64,000 nt of DNA from Polyangiaceae bacterium (GTDB lineage: Bacteria; Myxococcota_A; Polyangia; Polyangiales; Polyangiaceae), in contig JACKEB010000014.1 of NCBI GenBank assembly GCA_020633205.1, forward strand, positions 186,001-250,000, written 5' to 3'. Below are positions 7,855-15,899 of the stretch, piece after piece (within the stretch, counting starts at the first letter, position 1; each line of letters begins with the position of its first letter). The notes under the pieces are model-generated. The model had not been told where the DNA came from. It did no database searches and saw only the letters and a program-made list of their open reading frames with translations. A program made the position numbers and the translations under genes.

Positions 7855-9330
7855 CTATTTGGCAAGCCTTGCCTCGATTGCGTCACACACCGTCTTGAGC
7901 ACTTCGATCCGCGCCCACTGCTTGCTTTCTGCGCTCACCAAGTGCCACGGCGCATGTTCAGTGCTCGTCTGGCTGACCATGTCGTCGGCAGCCGACTCGT
8001 ACAGGTTCCACTTCTCGCGGTTTCTGTAGTCTTCCGGCCCGATCTTGTGCTGCTTGTAGGGGGTCTCTTCGCGCTCCTTGAAGCGACGGAGCTGCTCTTC
8101 CTTGCTCAGGTGGAGCCAGAACTTGATGAGCACCGTGCCCGAGTCCACCAGCTGCTCTTCAAAGTCGTTGATCTCGGCGTACGCACGGCGCCAATCCGCT
8201 CGGTTGGCAAACCCCTCCACCCGTTCCACCAGCACCCGGCCGTACCAGCTGCGATCATAGATCGTGAAGCGACCGGGACGGGGGATGTGCCGCCAAAAGC
8301 GCCACAGGTAGTGATGCGCGCGTTCCTCTTGCGAAGGCGCGGCGATAGGGATGACCCGAAACTGCCGTGCGTCGAGCGGACGGATCATGCGTCGAATCGC
8401 TCCGCCTTTCCCCGCGGCATCCCACCCTTCAAACACCACGACGACGGACACGCCCTTGCTTTTGACCTTGCGGCTCAACTTGTTGATGCGCCCCTGCAGG
8501 CGCTCGAGTTGATGCTCGTAGTCCGCCTTCTCGATGTCTTTGGTCAGGTCGACGCGGTCGAGCACCGTCAACGGATCGGCGACGTTCGGGTCCGGAGGAG
8601 CCGACTTCGCGCGCGACCCATGGGAGGCGAGGTGCTCTTGAATGCGCTCGAGTATGTGCTCCCCCATCGTAACCGCGCGGTAACGAGCATCGGTGCCTTC
8701 GATGATCGTCCACGGCGCCTCGCCGCTGCCGGTATCCCGAAGCGCCCGTTCGCTGACCGCGCGAAACTCGTCGTAGGACTTGAAGCGCTTCCAGTCTTGC
8801 TTGGTGACGCGCCACGCAGTCTCCTTGTTGCTCTCGAGCTTCTTGAGGCGTCGGCGCTGCTCTTTCTTGGAGAGGTGGAACCAGAGCTTGATGATCAGCG
8901 CGCCGTCGTCAGACAGCATGCGTTCGAAGTTGCGAATGTGCGCGAGCTGATCGGCCAGCACTTCATCGGTTTCATTACCCAACACCCGGGAGACGATCGG
9001 CTGGGTGTACCAGTTGCCGATGTAGATGCCGATCTTTCCGCGCGGAGGCGTCTTCATCCAGTAGCGCCAGAAGCGGGGCCGCTCGGCCTCGTCCTGAGTT
9101 GGCGTATCGAAGGCGTGCGTCTCCAGGTAGCGCGCGTCGAACCACTCGTTCAGCAGGTTCGCCGACTCACCCTTGCCAGCGCCGTCGACGCCGTTCAGCA
9201 GGATCAACACGGGGAACGGCGCGTCCGCAAGTTGGCGCTGAATCGTGAGGAGCTCTTGCCGTAGGTGCGGGACTCGCTCGTTGTATTCGTCCTTGGTCAG
9301 TGCGTGTCCCAGCTCGGCGGTTTCGAACAT
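7855..9330 (-). CDS. pap: Polyphosphate:AMP phosphotransferase (PPK2 class II, two domains)
   Basis: A 491-residue enzyme that phosphorylates AMP to ADP with inorganic polyphosphate. It consists of two tandem PPK2 domains, each a P-loop kinase fold. The N-terminal domain has Walker A GVDGAGKG (about 46-53) and the C-terminal domain GWDAAGKG. PPK2 signatures such as IGIYIGNWYTQP and FTIYDRSWYGRVLVERVEG follow, then the lid regions LHLSKKEQRRRLKKLE and LHLSKEEQLRRFKERE. Length and duplication match characterised two-domain PAP proteins; in those, only the C-terminal half is usually active. Here the N-terminal copy retains a full Walker A. It is followed on the same strand by no close gene; the MarR gene starts 577 bp upstream, ending 12 bp before this start. 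Confidence 0.95.
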   Translation of the reverse strand: MFETAELGHALTKDEYNERVPHLRQELLTIQRQLADAPFPVLILLNGVDGAGKGESANLLNEWFDARYLETHAFDTPTQDEAERPRFWRYWMKTPPRGKIGIYIGNWYTQPIVSRVLGNETDEVLADQLAHIRNFERMLSDDGALIIKLWFHLSKKEQRRRLKKLESNKETAWRVTKQDWKRFKSYDEFRAVSERALRDTGSGEAPWTIIEGTDARYRAVTMGEHILERIQEHLASHGSRAKSAPPDPNVADPLTVLDRVDLTKDIEKADYEHQLERLQGRINKLSRKVKSKGVSVVVVFEGWDAAGKGGAIRRMIRPLDARQFRVIPIAAPSQEERAHHYLWRFWRHIPRPGRFTIYDRSWYGRVLVERVEGFANRADWRRAYAEINDFEEQLVDSGTVLIKFWLHLSKEEQLRRFKEREETPYKQHKIGPEDYRNREKWNLYESAADDMVSQTSTEHAPWHLVSAESKQWARIEVLKTVCDAIEARLAK

Positions 9331-9342
9331 GGCATGACGCTA

Positions 9343-9906
9343 TCACGGGTCTGTTACTTCCGCGCGGGCCTCGAGTGCGCCGAGCAAGCTCTGCAGTGAC
9401 GTCAGGAGATCCCGCAGGATTTGCTCATTCCCGAGCCGCCTACCCAGGTCTCCTCGCAGCTCCTCGAGTACCTCCAACCCTTCCAGTAGTCCCCGCCTAC
9501 CGCGCTCTGTGAAGCGAACCAGCTGCGCTCGGCCGTCGCTTGGATCGGGGACTCGCTCAACGAGATCGAAGTCGACGAGGTCATCAACCAGCTGCCCCAC
9601 AGCTTGCTTGCTCACCCCCACACGATCCGCCAGCGTCGTGAGGCGCGTGCCCTCCAGGTCGATGTGTGGGAACAAGGTGGTGTGCGCCATTCGCACGGGC
9701 ACTCCCCAGCGTTGACTGGCGAGCCGCAGCGCCTGTTCGTTGAACAGGCGAGAACACTTGAAGAGCAGCTGTCCAAGGCTTGCTTGCTTCGCTGCCTCGA
9801 GGCGCGTTTCGTAAGAGCCGCTGTCGCTGGTTGCCCGTTCAGCTACCCGCTTTGCTCTTTTTCCACCGGCCGAAACGGCACGGGTGTTTCCGCGTTTGGT
9901 CGCCAT
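9343..9906 (-). CDS. MarR-family transcriptional regulator
   Basis: A 187-residue winged-helix regulator. The helix-turn-helix reads LTTLADRVGVSKQAVGQLVDDL and the wing LVERVPDPSDGRAQLVRFTERG, which are typical of MarR proteins. A basic N-terminal extension of about 30 residues precedes the dimerisation helices. Its stop lies 12 bp before the polyphosphate:AMP phosphotransferase start, so the two may be cotranscribed. It is divergent from the DUF4336 gene, with a palindrome in the shared 92-bp promoter region that is a natural operator candidate. Ligand unknown. Confidence 0.92.
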   Translation of the reverse strand: MATKRGNTRAVSAGGKRAKRVAERATSDSGSYETRLEAAKQASLGQLLFKCSRLFNEQALRLASQRWGVPVRMAHTTLFPHIDLEGTRLTTLADRVGVSKQAVGQLVDDLVDFDLVERVPDPSDGRAQLVRFTERGRRGLLEGLEVLEELRGDLGRRLGNEQILRDLLTSLQSLLGALEARAEVTDP

Positions 9907-9939
9907 GCAGCCTCAGTCTTGCGCGCTCTCGGAATATTC

Positions 9940-9955
9940 GTCAAGTAAGCTTGAC
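9940..9955. promoter_or_regulatory. Candidate MarR operator palindrome
   Basis: A perfect inverted repeat, GTCAAG-TAAG-CTTGAC, lies in the divergent MarR/DUF4336 promoter region, 34 bp from the regulator start and 44 bp from the other gene. Size and position suit a MarR dimer site controlling both promoters. The assignment is inferred from position only. Confidence 0.5.
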
Positions 9956-9998
9956 TAAATCCGGAAAGGTGATTCACTAGGCCACGGAAAGGAACCAG

Positions 9999-10679
9999 AT
10001 GGAGCAACCCAAAGTACTTGAAGAGCTGGCGCCTGGCGTTTGGCACTCGGAGCACGATCTATTCCTCCTCGGCGCAGTTCACTTCCGCACGCGAATGACG
10101 GTGCTGGACACGGGGGACGGCCTGATGTTGCACGGACCGGTGCCGCTGGATGAAGCGCAGGCGGAGCGCATTGCGAAACTTGGGGACGTGAAGCACATCG
10201 TGGCGCCCAACAGCTTTCACCACCTGTACGCGCGGCCCGCCGCCGATAAATTCCCCGCGGCAAAATTGTGGCGCGGAGAGGCGTTGGTCACGAAGCGCCC
10301 GAACCTCCAAGGGGAGGTGATCGTCGCCGGTTCTGAGCCGAGCTTCGGGGAGACCAAGAGCTTGGTGGTCGGCGGCATGCCGAAGCTAGACGAGGTCGTC
10401 GTCCTACACCCAGGGACCCGCACGTTGGTGGTCACCGACCTGGTGTTCAACATCCTGGAGTACAAAGGCTGGCTGAGCGGCGTGATGTTCCGCTTGACTG
10501 GCACCCACAAGAAGCTCGCTCAGTCGCGGTTACTTCGCTCGGCGATCAAGCAGCGGGCCGCTTATGAGCAGAGCCTGCAGGAGATCTTGAGCTGGGATTT
10601 CGAGCGAGTGGTCATGGCTCACGGCGAAGTAATGGAGCGGGACGGCAAGGATCGACTGGTGCAGGTACTCGGCGGCTGA
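9999..10679 (+). CDS. DUF4336 (metallo-beta-lactamase-fold-like) protein
   Basis: A 226-residue cytoplasmic protein matching the DUF4336 pattern: LAPGVWHSEH at the N-terminus, MTVLDTGDGLMLHGPVPL, KHIVAPNSFHHLYARPAADK in place of the H-x-H-x-D-H metal motif, and HPGTRTLVVTDLVFNI. The classic metallo-beta-lactamase zinc motif is therefore not intact, though His75, His76 and others could still bind a metal. Function unknown. The ATG has a good ribosome site (AAAGGAACCAG). It is divergent from, and probably regulated by, the MarR gene. The AAA+ ATPase gene starts 21 bp after its stop. Confidence 0.75.
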   Translation: MEQPKVLEELAPGVWHSEHDLFLLGAVHFRTRMTVLDTGDGLMLHGPVPLDEAQAERIAKLGDVKHIVAPNSFHHLYARPAADKFPAAKLWRGEALVTKRPNLQGEVIVAGSEPSFGETKSLVVGGMPKLDEVVVLHPGTRTLVVTDLVFNILEYKGWLSGVMFRLTGTHKKLAQSRLLRSAIKQRAAYEQSLQEILSWDFERVVMAHGEVMERDGKDRLVQVLGG

Positions 10680-10700
10680 GTGTGTGTATATTGAGGGGCA

Positions 10701-12203
10701 ATGACCCGCCCGCCGGTGCCCCTCGCGCAGCTTCGTGACCTCGAACTGCTGGTCGCCGCTCACCACCCGCTGATCGGCTTCGAGACGGACGAAGAAGATC
10801 GCGTGGAAGTGCTGCTCGAGTCCCTGGCCGCGGCGCTCAGGCTCCCGTACTTCGTGTGGACCGCCAGCGCCGGCTTGAAGCGCACGGACATGCAGGGCCC
10901 GATCCACGGGACCAAGTCGCCGCTGCTGGCCGTCGAGCACATTCGGGCTTCGGGTTTCGAAGCCATCTACTACCTGCGCGACTTCGCGCGGTTCACCGAA
11001 GACGCCCAGGTGCAGAGTGCTCTGCTCGATGCGTGTCAGCAGCTATCCGTGCATCGGGGTGCGATCGCCTTGGCAGACGATCCCCTCGAGCTGCCGCGCG
11101 CGGTGAAGGTGCTGCTCACGCGAGTGCAGATCGACCCGATCACCGAGGACGAGTACTACGAGTACACCCGTTCGCTCTTGGCGAGCTTGCGCCAGCGCAT
11201 GACCGTTGAGATGGAGCTCACGGGGGAAGACGTGGCGGTGCTGCTGCAACAGCTCAAGGGGCTGACCTTCTTCGAGGTCAAGCGGGTGCTGTCTCAGGCC
11301 ATCATCGAGCATGGCCGCTTGGACCGCTCGGTGCTGGACCGAGTGCGAGCAGCCAAGCGCACCGCGGTCGAGGCGACTGGGATCCTGGATTTTATCCCTA
11401 CGGAATCATCGATGGTCGACGTGGCCGGTCTTGATGCGCTCAAGAGCTGGCTGCGTCAGCGCAAGGTCGCGTTCTCCGAACCCGAGCGAGCGCGTTCGTT
11501 CGGCCTGGAACCTCCGCGAGGCTTGCTGCTCTTGGGGGTCCAGGGCTGCGGAAAGAGCTTGTGTGCCAAGGCGGTGAGCCACGAGTGGCAGCTCCCGCTG
11601 ATCCGTTTTGATCCGAGTAGGATCTTCGCCAAGTACGTGGGTGAGAGTGAGAAGAACCTCTCCCGCGCGATCCGTGTCGCCGAGTCTCTCGCCCCCATCG
11701 TGTTGTGGATTGACGAGCTGGAGAAGGCCTTTCCTCAGGGAGGCTCCGAGGACGGAGGCGTTTCGACTCGCGTGCTCGGCAGCTTCCTCACTTGGCTGCA
11801 GGAGAAGCGCGCGCCCGTATTCGTGATCGCGACCTCCAACGACGTCTCATCACTACCGGCGGAGCTGCTTCGCAAGGGGCGCTTTGACGAGATCTTCTTC
11901 GTCGACCTGCCGAATCCAGAAGAGCGCTCGGCGATTCTGAACATCCATCTGAAGCGCCGCGGTCGAGATCCCAGTGGCTTCGACCTGACAGAGATTGTCA
12001 GCGCCACGGACGGCTTCAGCGGTGCCGAGCTGGAGCAGGTCATCGTCGCCGCGCTCTACGAAGCCTTCGGCGCGGGTGAGGAGCTTGGGACGCAGCATCT
12101 GCAAGCCGAGCTCGCCCGCACGCGTCCGCTGAGTGTCACCGCCGCGGAGCAAGTCAGCGAACTACGTACGTGGGCGCGCGGTCGCGCGGTGTCCGCTACC
12201 TGA
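10701..12203 (+). CDS. AAA+ ATPase, Ycf46-like
   Basis: A 500-residue ATPase. Residues 1-245 form an N-terminal domain as in Ycf46/cyanobacterial homologues, and the C-terminal half is an AAA+ module: Walker A LLGVQGCGKSLCAKA (about 277-291), pore-loop region DPSRIFAKYVGESEKNL, Walker B IVLWIDELEKAF, sensor 1 VFVIATSNDVSSLP, arginine finger LLRKGRFDEIFFVDLP and sensor 2 DGFSGAELEQVI. The catalytic set is complete. No membrane segment or protease domain is present, so it is probably a cytoplasmic remodelling ATPase. Substrate unknown. The ATG follows GAGGGGCA. It converges tail-to-tail with the cytochrome gene, one base between stops. Confidence 0.9.
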   Translation: MTRPPVPLAQLRDLELLVAAHHPLIGFETDEEDRVEVLLESLAAALRLPYFVWTASAGLKRTDMQGPIHGTKSPLLAVEHIRASGFEAIYYLRDFARFTEDAQVQSALLDACQQLSVHRGAIALADDPLELPRAVKVLLTRVQIDPITEDEYYEYTRSLLASLRQRMTVEMELTGEDVAVLLQQLKGLTFFEVKRVLSQAIIEHGRLDRSVLDRVRAAKRTAVEATGILDFIPTESSMVDVAGLDALKSWLRQRKVAFSEPERARSFGLEPPRGLLLLGVQGCGKSLCAKAVSHEWQLPLIRFDPSRIFAKYVGESEKNLSRAIRVAESLAPIVLWIDELEKAFPQGGSEDGGVSTRVLGSFLTWLQEKRAPVFVIATSNDVSSLPAELLRKGRFDEIFFVDLPNPEERSAILNIHLKRRGRDPSGFDLTEIVSATDGFSGAELEQVIVAALYEAFGAGEELGTQHLQAELARTRPLSVTAAEQVSELRTWARGRAVSAT

Positions 12204-12204
12204 A

Positions 12205-12546
12205 TCAGTTCTTGGCTTGGGCCGGCGCGCCGCCAGCGACCTCGGAGGCGACGATCAAGTAGCGCTCCACCGAGTTCAGCTGCTCAGGAGTCATGCGCAC
12301 GAACGGCGTCATGCGCTTCATGACATCCGGCCACTCGGCAGCCTTATGTTCCGCGGGGATAGGCAAGGTGTGGCATCCCGAGCAGCGCTCGACGAAGAGC
12401 GCCCGCCCCTCGCTGAGCTCGGCCTGGGTCGTACCCGGCCAGTGACTCTGAGCCCGCGCAACGTGCTGTGTGGACGGCTCAGGTACCTGGCCAACGCAGC
12501 CGGCGAGGCCCGCAAGGAATAGGCTGAGGCAAAGCAGTCGACGCAT
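12205..12546 (-). CDS. c-type cytochrome lipoprotein, single haem
   Basis: A 113-residue protein. I chose the ATG at 12546 because it gives a clean lipoprotein signal (LFLAGLAGC, Cys17). One haem-binding motif, C-S-G-C-H, lies at residues 55-59, and MTPFVRMTPEQL further on can supply the axial methionine. The size suits a small outer- or periplasm-facing electron carrier. It starts 5 bp downstream of the stop of the beta-barrel gene, so both form one operon under the Fur-box-like site, suggesting a role in iron or redox metal handling at the outer membrane. Confidence 0.85.
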   Translation of the reverse strand: MRRLLCLSLFLAGLAGCVGQVPEPSTQHVARAQSHWPGTTQAELSEGRALFVERCSGCHTLPIPAEHKAAEWPDVMKRMTPFVRMTPEQLNSVERYLIVASEVAGGAPAQAKN

Positions 12547-12551
12547 ATCGA

Positions 12552-13343
12552 TCACAGGTGGAAGGAGAACAAGAGCCGTAGCTCGAAGCCATCGTCGGTT
12601 GAGGTGTTGCGCTCGCCCGCCTTCAGATCGGTGATCTGAGGCAGGAAGCTCAGGGTGGCCCAGTAGGTCTCGTCGGAGACCGCGATGGTCGGCCCGGCTG
12701 AGATCGTGGACTTTTCTACGTCGCCGCTCACGAGGCTGGTCTGGCTGGCCACTTCGAGCCCGGCCGCGAAGCTTGGACTGACGACGTAGCTGACTCCCAG
12801 CACCGGGTTCAATTGCAGCACGCGCTCGGTCTCTTCCGGGCCGATCTCCCATTCCTGTTCACCGACCAGGTTGGCAGCGACGAGGATGTTGCCGAGCCGC
12901 TTGTCCAGCAGCAGCTTCGCTTCAATCTCGTACAAGCTCGGTCCGGCGGTGAACTCCAAATACCCCGCGGAACCGATCGCGTCGGCGACGGGATCGCTCA
13001 GCTTGAGCTTCCACTCGCTGGACACGCCGTCATAGGCGAAGCGGCTCTCGCGGACGTCTTCTGCGTTCTTCTCCGTCAGCGCGTGGAAGTTCAAATAGAA
13101 CGCGGTCATCAGCTGACCCGTGAGACCCACCTCGAACTCCAGGCGGTGATCGAAGCGTGAGTAATAGCTGTCTCGACCGCCTCGCCAGGTGGTCCACACC
13201 TCGAGCTCGCGATGTCCAGGCGGCAGCACCGCCGTCTCGTAGGTGTAGCCAAAATGTCGGTCGTTGGCGGTCGCCGTGCTGGCAGCGCACAGCACGCCCA
13301 GCGAGAGCGCGAGACCAAGACCGAGACGACCGAAGCAAGTCAT
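12552..13343 (-). CDS. Outer-membrane beta-barrel-like protein
   Basis: A 263-residue protein with a signal peptide (cleaved after STATA, about residue 26) and alternating aromatic/amphipathic strands throughout, e.g. HRLEFEVGLTGQLMTAFYL, SAGYLEFTAGPSLYEIEAKL, and a final FELRLLFSFHL ending in an aromatic-hydrophobic strand, as barrels do. No porin family can be named. It is followed after 5 bp by a cytochrome lipoprotein gene. The start codon is 16 bp downstream of a Fur-box match, so iron repression is likely. Compare outer-membrane metal transport or electron-conduit modules; that function is inferred. Confidence 0.75.
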   Translation of the reverse strand: MTCFGRLGLGLALSLGVLCAASTATANDRHFGYTYETAVLPPGHRELEVWTTWRGGRDSYYSRFDHRLEFEVGLTGQLMTAFYLNFHALTEKNAEDVRESRFAYDGVSSEWKLKLSDPVADAIGSAGYLEFTAGPSLYEIEAKLLLDKRLGNILVAANLVGEQEWEIGPEETERVLQLNPVLGVSYVVSPSFAAGLEVASQTSLVSGDVEKSTISAGPTIAVSDETYWATLSFLPQITDLKAGERNTSTDDGFELRLLFSFHL

Positions 13344-13359
13344 TGAGTGATGCCGTAAT

Positions 13360-13378
13360 GAAAACGATTATCACTTTC
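13360..13378 (-). promoter_or_regulatory. Candidate Fur box
   Basis: On the minus strand the site reads GAAAGTGATAATCGTTTTC and matches the 19-bp Fur consensus GATAATGATAATCATTATC at 15 of 19 positions. It ends 16 bp before the start of the barrel gene, so a bound Fur would block the promoter or early leader. This is AT-rich DNA in a very GC-rich setting, which strengthens the call. The match was made by eye. Confidence 0.7.
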
Positions 13379-13767
13379 AAGGTCGATCGTCGAACGCAGT
13401 CTCCTCAGGGGACCTCGAGGGTGGGGGAGAGGGACTGAACAACTGTCCTCTCGCCCATAAATACTTGAAACGAATGCAGAATCTGCGCCCGACGAGCGAC
13501 CAATCGAACCACCCTGCGCCAAAGCACCGCGGCTCGATCGGCGCTCTTAGCTGAAATCGGCAGTCAGTTGTTCGCGGACCGCGCGTGGCAACTGTCCCCG
13601 ACTCCGAGGCATAGGGCGTGAGACCTCCGCGCGGCCCTTGTATCGAGCTAGTGCTCCCGTAAGGTTCCGACTCCCCAGGCTGAGCCTGGGCCACGCCATT
13701 CGGCGTGCACGACGTATGTCGGCGCCACCGGCGCACGCCATAATTGCCATACGGAAAAGGAGAGACC
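13379..13767. other. Intergenic region with a hairpin
   Basis: This 389-bp region separates the divergent barrel and parvulin genes. It holds a perfect hairpin at 13674-13690 (CCCAGGC-TGA-GCCTGGG). A loosely matching copy of the dispersed G-rich motif is near 13405-13435 (GAGGGTGGGGGAGAGGGA). A 130-codon minus-strand open frame overlapping it shows no protein features. Confidence 0.45.
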
Positions 13768-14085
13768 ATGTCTCAAGTTCAAGCTTCCCACATCCTGCTG
13801 ATGTACAAAGGCTCCATGCGCTCCACCGCGAGCCGCTCCAAGGATGAGGCCTTGCAGCAGATCACGGATTTGAAGGCGCAGATCGACTCGGGTGCGGACT
13901 TTGCCGACCTCGCTCGCAAGCACTCGGACTGCCCCTCGAGCCGTAGCGGCGGCGACCTGGGTAGCTTCGGCAAGGGACAGATGGTCAAGCCCTTCGAAGA
14001 CGCCACCTACTCGATGGATGTCGGCCAGACGAGCGGCATCGTCGAGACGGACTTCGGGTACCATCTGATCCAGCGCACCGGCTGA
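13768..14085 (+). CDS. Parvulin-type peptidyl-prolyl cis-trans isomerase
   Basis: A 105-residue stand-alone parvulin (rotamase) domain that speeds cis-trans isomerisation of prolyl bonds. QASHILLMYKGS is the first strand with its catalytic His, FADLARKHSDCPSS is the central helix and loop, GGDLGSFGKGQMVKPFEDA is the substrate-loop signature, and TDFGYHLIQRTG ends the domain. There is no signal peptide, so it should be cytoplasmic. The ATG at 13768 was chosen over an upstream start because AAAGGAGAGACC precedes it. The 297-bp repeat starts at the base right after its stop codon. Confidence 0.95.
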   Translation: MSQVQASHILLMYKGSMRSTASRSKDEALQQITDLKAQIDSGADFADLARKHSDCPSSRSGGDLGSFGKGQMVKPFEDATYSMDVGQTSGIVETDFGYHLIQRTG

Positions 14086-14966
14086 CTCAGTCGTAGAGCG
14101 CGGCGGCTCCCACGGCCCGCGATGGGCGGGCTTGAATGGGGGTCGCTAGCTAAGTTACCGTGCGGTAACTGGCTAGTCTCGGCCTTCGCTTGGAACATTG
14201 GATACGGAACGGCCTGCGCCTTCTACTGAAGAGCATCGTGAGGGCCCGCTGCGTGATCGTCCTCATTTCGTCTACGCTCACCCGCCTCTGCGCCCGCCCC
14301 CTGCGGGCCGTTCCGCCGCCTCCACAACTCCCTCGTATTTCCAGGGGTAAAGGCGCTCAGAGTCTCTCAAAGACCGAGATTGCCTCAGTCGTAGAGCGCG
14401 GCGGCTCCCACGGCCCGCGATGGGCGGGCTTGAATGGGGGTCGCTAGCTGTTACCGTGCGGTAACTGGCTAGTCTCGGCCTTTGCTTGGAACATTGGATA
14501 CGGAACGGCCTGCGCCTTCTACTGAAGAGCATCGTGAGGGCCCGCTGCGTGATCGTCCTCATTCCGGCTACGCTCACCCGCCTCTGCGCCCGCCCCCCTG
14601 CGGGCCGTTCCGCCGCCTCCACAACTCCCTCGTATTTCCAGGGGTAAAGGCGCTCAGAGTCTCTCAAAGACCGAGATTGCCTCAGTCGTAGAGCGCGGCG
14701 GCTCCCCACGGCCCGCGATGGGCGGGCTTGAATGGGGTCGCTAGCTAAGTTACCGTGCGGTAACTGGCTAGTCTCGGCCTTTGCTTGGAACATTGGATAC
14801 GGAACGGCCTGCGCCTTCTACTGAAGAGCATCGTGAGGGCCCGCTGCGTGATCGTCCTCATTCCGGCTACGCTCACCCGCCTCTGCGCCCGCCCCCTGCG
14901 GGCCGTTCCGCCGCCTCCACAACTCCCTCGTATTTCCAGGGGTAAAGGCGCTCAGTGTCTCCCTAA
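14086..14966. repeat. Three tandem ~297-bp repeats
   Basis: Three nearly identical units begin at 14086, 14384 and 14681 (lengths 298, 297 and about 286). Each begins CTCAGTCGTAGAGCGCGGCG, contains a palindrome (next entry), then GCTTGGAACATTGGATACGG, then GGCGCTCAG near the end. Small indels between copies shift every reading frame, so open frames found here are unlikely to be genes. The first unit starts immediately after the parvulin stop; the third decays into the following repeat region. Confidence 0.95.
14144..14175. repeat. Palindrome inside the 297-bp unit (copy 1)
   Basis: AGTTACCG-TG-CGGTAACT is a perfect 8-bp inverted repeat flanked by CTAGC and GCTAG, giving about 13 paired bases with a small bulge. 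It recurs near 14444-14473 (7-bp arms) and 14739-14770 in the other two units. It could be a protein-binding site or the foot of an RNA hairpin. Conservation of the symmetry in all copies is seen; function is not known. Confidence 0.8.
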
Positions 14967-15051
14967 GACTGAGCCGTCCGTTGCCTTGAGCGCCTTACGT
15001 TTCGGCGTTGCCTCGGGGAGACTGAGCCGTCCGTTGCCTTGAGCGCCTTAC
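14967..15051. repeat. 53-bp direct duplication linking the two arrays
   Basis: GACTGAGCCGTCCGTTGCCT and the following GAGCGCCTTACG occur at 14967 and again at 15020, 53 bp apart, with CGTTGCCTCGGGGA between. The second copy runs straight into the first hairpin unit of the next array. Confidence 0.8.
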
Positions 15052-15876
15052 GGTTCGGCTCGGGGCTTCGCCCCATTGCCTCTGGTAGTGACTCATGGCG
15101 ATTGGAGGCTGGTGGGCTGTTGGGTCTTGGCGGTTCGCACACGAGTCGATTCGGCTCGGGGCTTCGCCCCATTGCCTCAGGCTTTTGCCAGTCTCGGCTC
15201 GGGGCTTCGCCCCATTGCCTCAGGCTCCTGGCTCGGGGCTTTGCCCCATTGCCTCAGACTGTTGGAGGCTCCTCGGCTCGGGGCTTTGCCCCTTTGCCTC
15301 AGGCTCCTCGGCTCGGGGCTTTGCCCCATTGCCTCAGACTGTTGGAGGCTCCTCGGCTCGGGGCTTTGCCCCATTGCCTCAGGCTTCACGGTTCAGGGCT
15401 TTGCCCCATTGCCTCAGGCTGTTGGAGGCTCCTCGGCTCAGGGGGCTTTGCCCCATTGCCCTCAGGCATTTAGCAGTCTCGGCTCAGGGGCTTCGCCCCA
15501 TTGCCTCAGGCTGTTGGAGGCTCCTCGGCTCGGGGCTTTGCCCCATTGCCTCAGGCTTCACGGCTCGGGGCTTTGCCCCATTGCCTCAGGCTGTTGGAGG
15601 CTCCTCGGCTCGGGGGCTTTGCCCCATTGCCTCAGGCTTCACGGCTCGGGGCTTTGCCCCATTGCCTCAGGCTGTTGGAGGCTCCTCGGCTCGGGGCTTT
15701 GCCCCATTGCCTCAGGCTGTTGGAGGCTCCTCGGCTCGGGGCTTCGCCCCATTGCCTCAGGCTCTTGCCAGTCTCGGCTCGGGGCTTTGCCCCATTGCCT
15801 CAGGCTGTTGGAGGCTCCTCGGCTCGGGGCTTTGCCCCATTGCCTCAGACTGGTTGGAGGCTTCTCGGCTCGGGGG
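15052..15876. repeat. Array of about 18 short hairpin repeats
   Basis: A core of about 32 bp, CGGCTCGGGGCTTTGCCCC then ATTGCCTCAGGCT, repeats about 18 times. Each core holds a stem-loop (GGGGC-TTT-GCCCC, or TTC in the loop). Between cores is one of three spacer types: GTTGGAGGCTCCT (unit 45 bp), TCA or CCT (unit 35 bp), and CTTGCCAGTCT-like (unit 43 bp). A spacer-to-core pairing GCCTC/GAGGC adds a second hairpin in long units. The last partial unit ends 24 bp before the stop of the next minus-strand gene. Spacers repeat, so this is not a CRISPR array. Confidence 0.95.
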
Positions 15877-15899
15877 TGGGTGCGTAATTGCCGTGTGGA

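Noticed and set aside
7942..9264. 440-codon plus-strand frame opposite the polyphosphate:AMP phosphotransferase gene
   Set aside because: Antisense frame opened by high-GC codon bias; the opposite strand has clear Walker and PPK2 motifs.
13377..13769. 130-codon minus-strand frame in the barrel/parvulin gap
   Set aside because: No protein features, overlaps the Fur-box region and the parvulin start, and shows no ribosome site.
14190..15042. Repeated 85-codon open frames in the 297-bp units
   Set aside because: They follow the repeat and are interrupted by indels between copies; no protein family and no ribosome site.
15052..15876. CRISPR-like look of the short repeat array
   Set aside because: Spacers recur in three classes and are 3-13 bp, the repeat is GC-rich and variable, and no cas gene is in the window.
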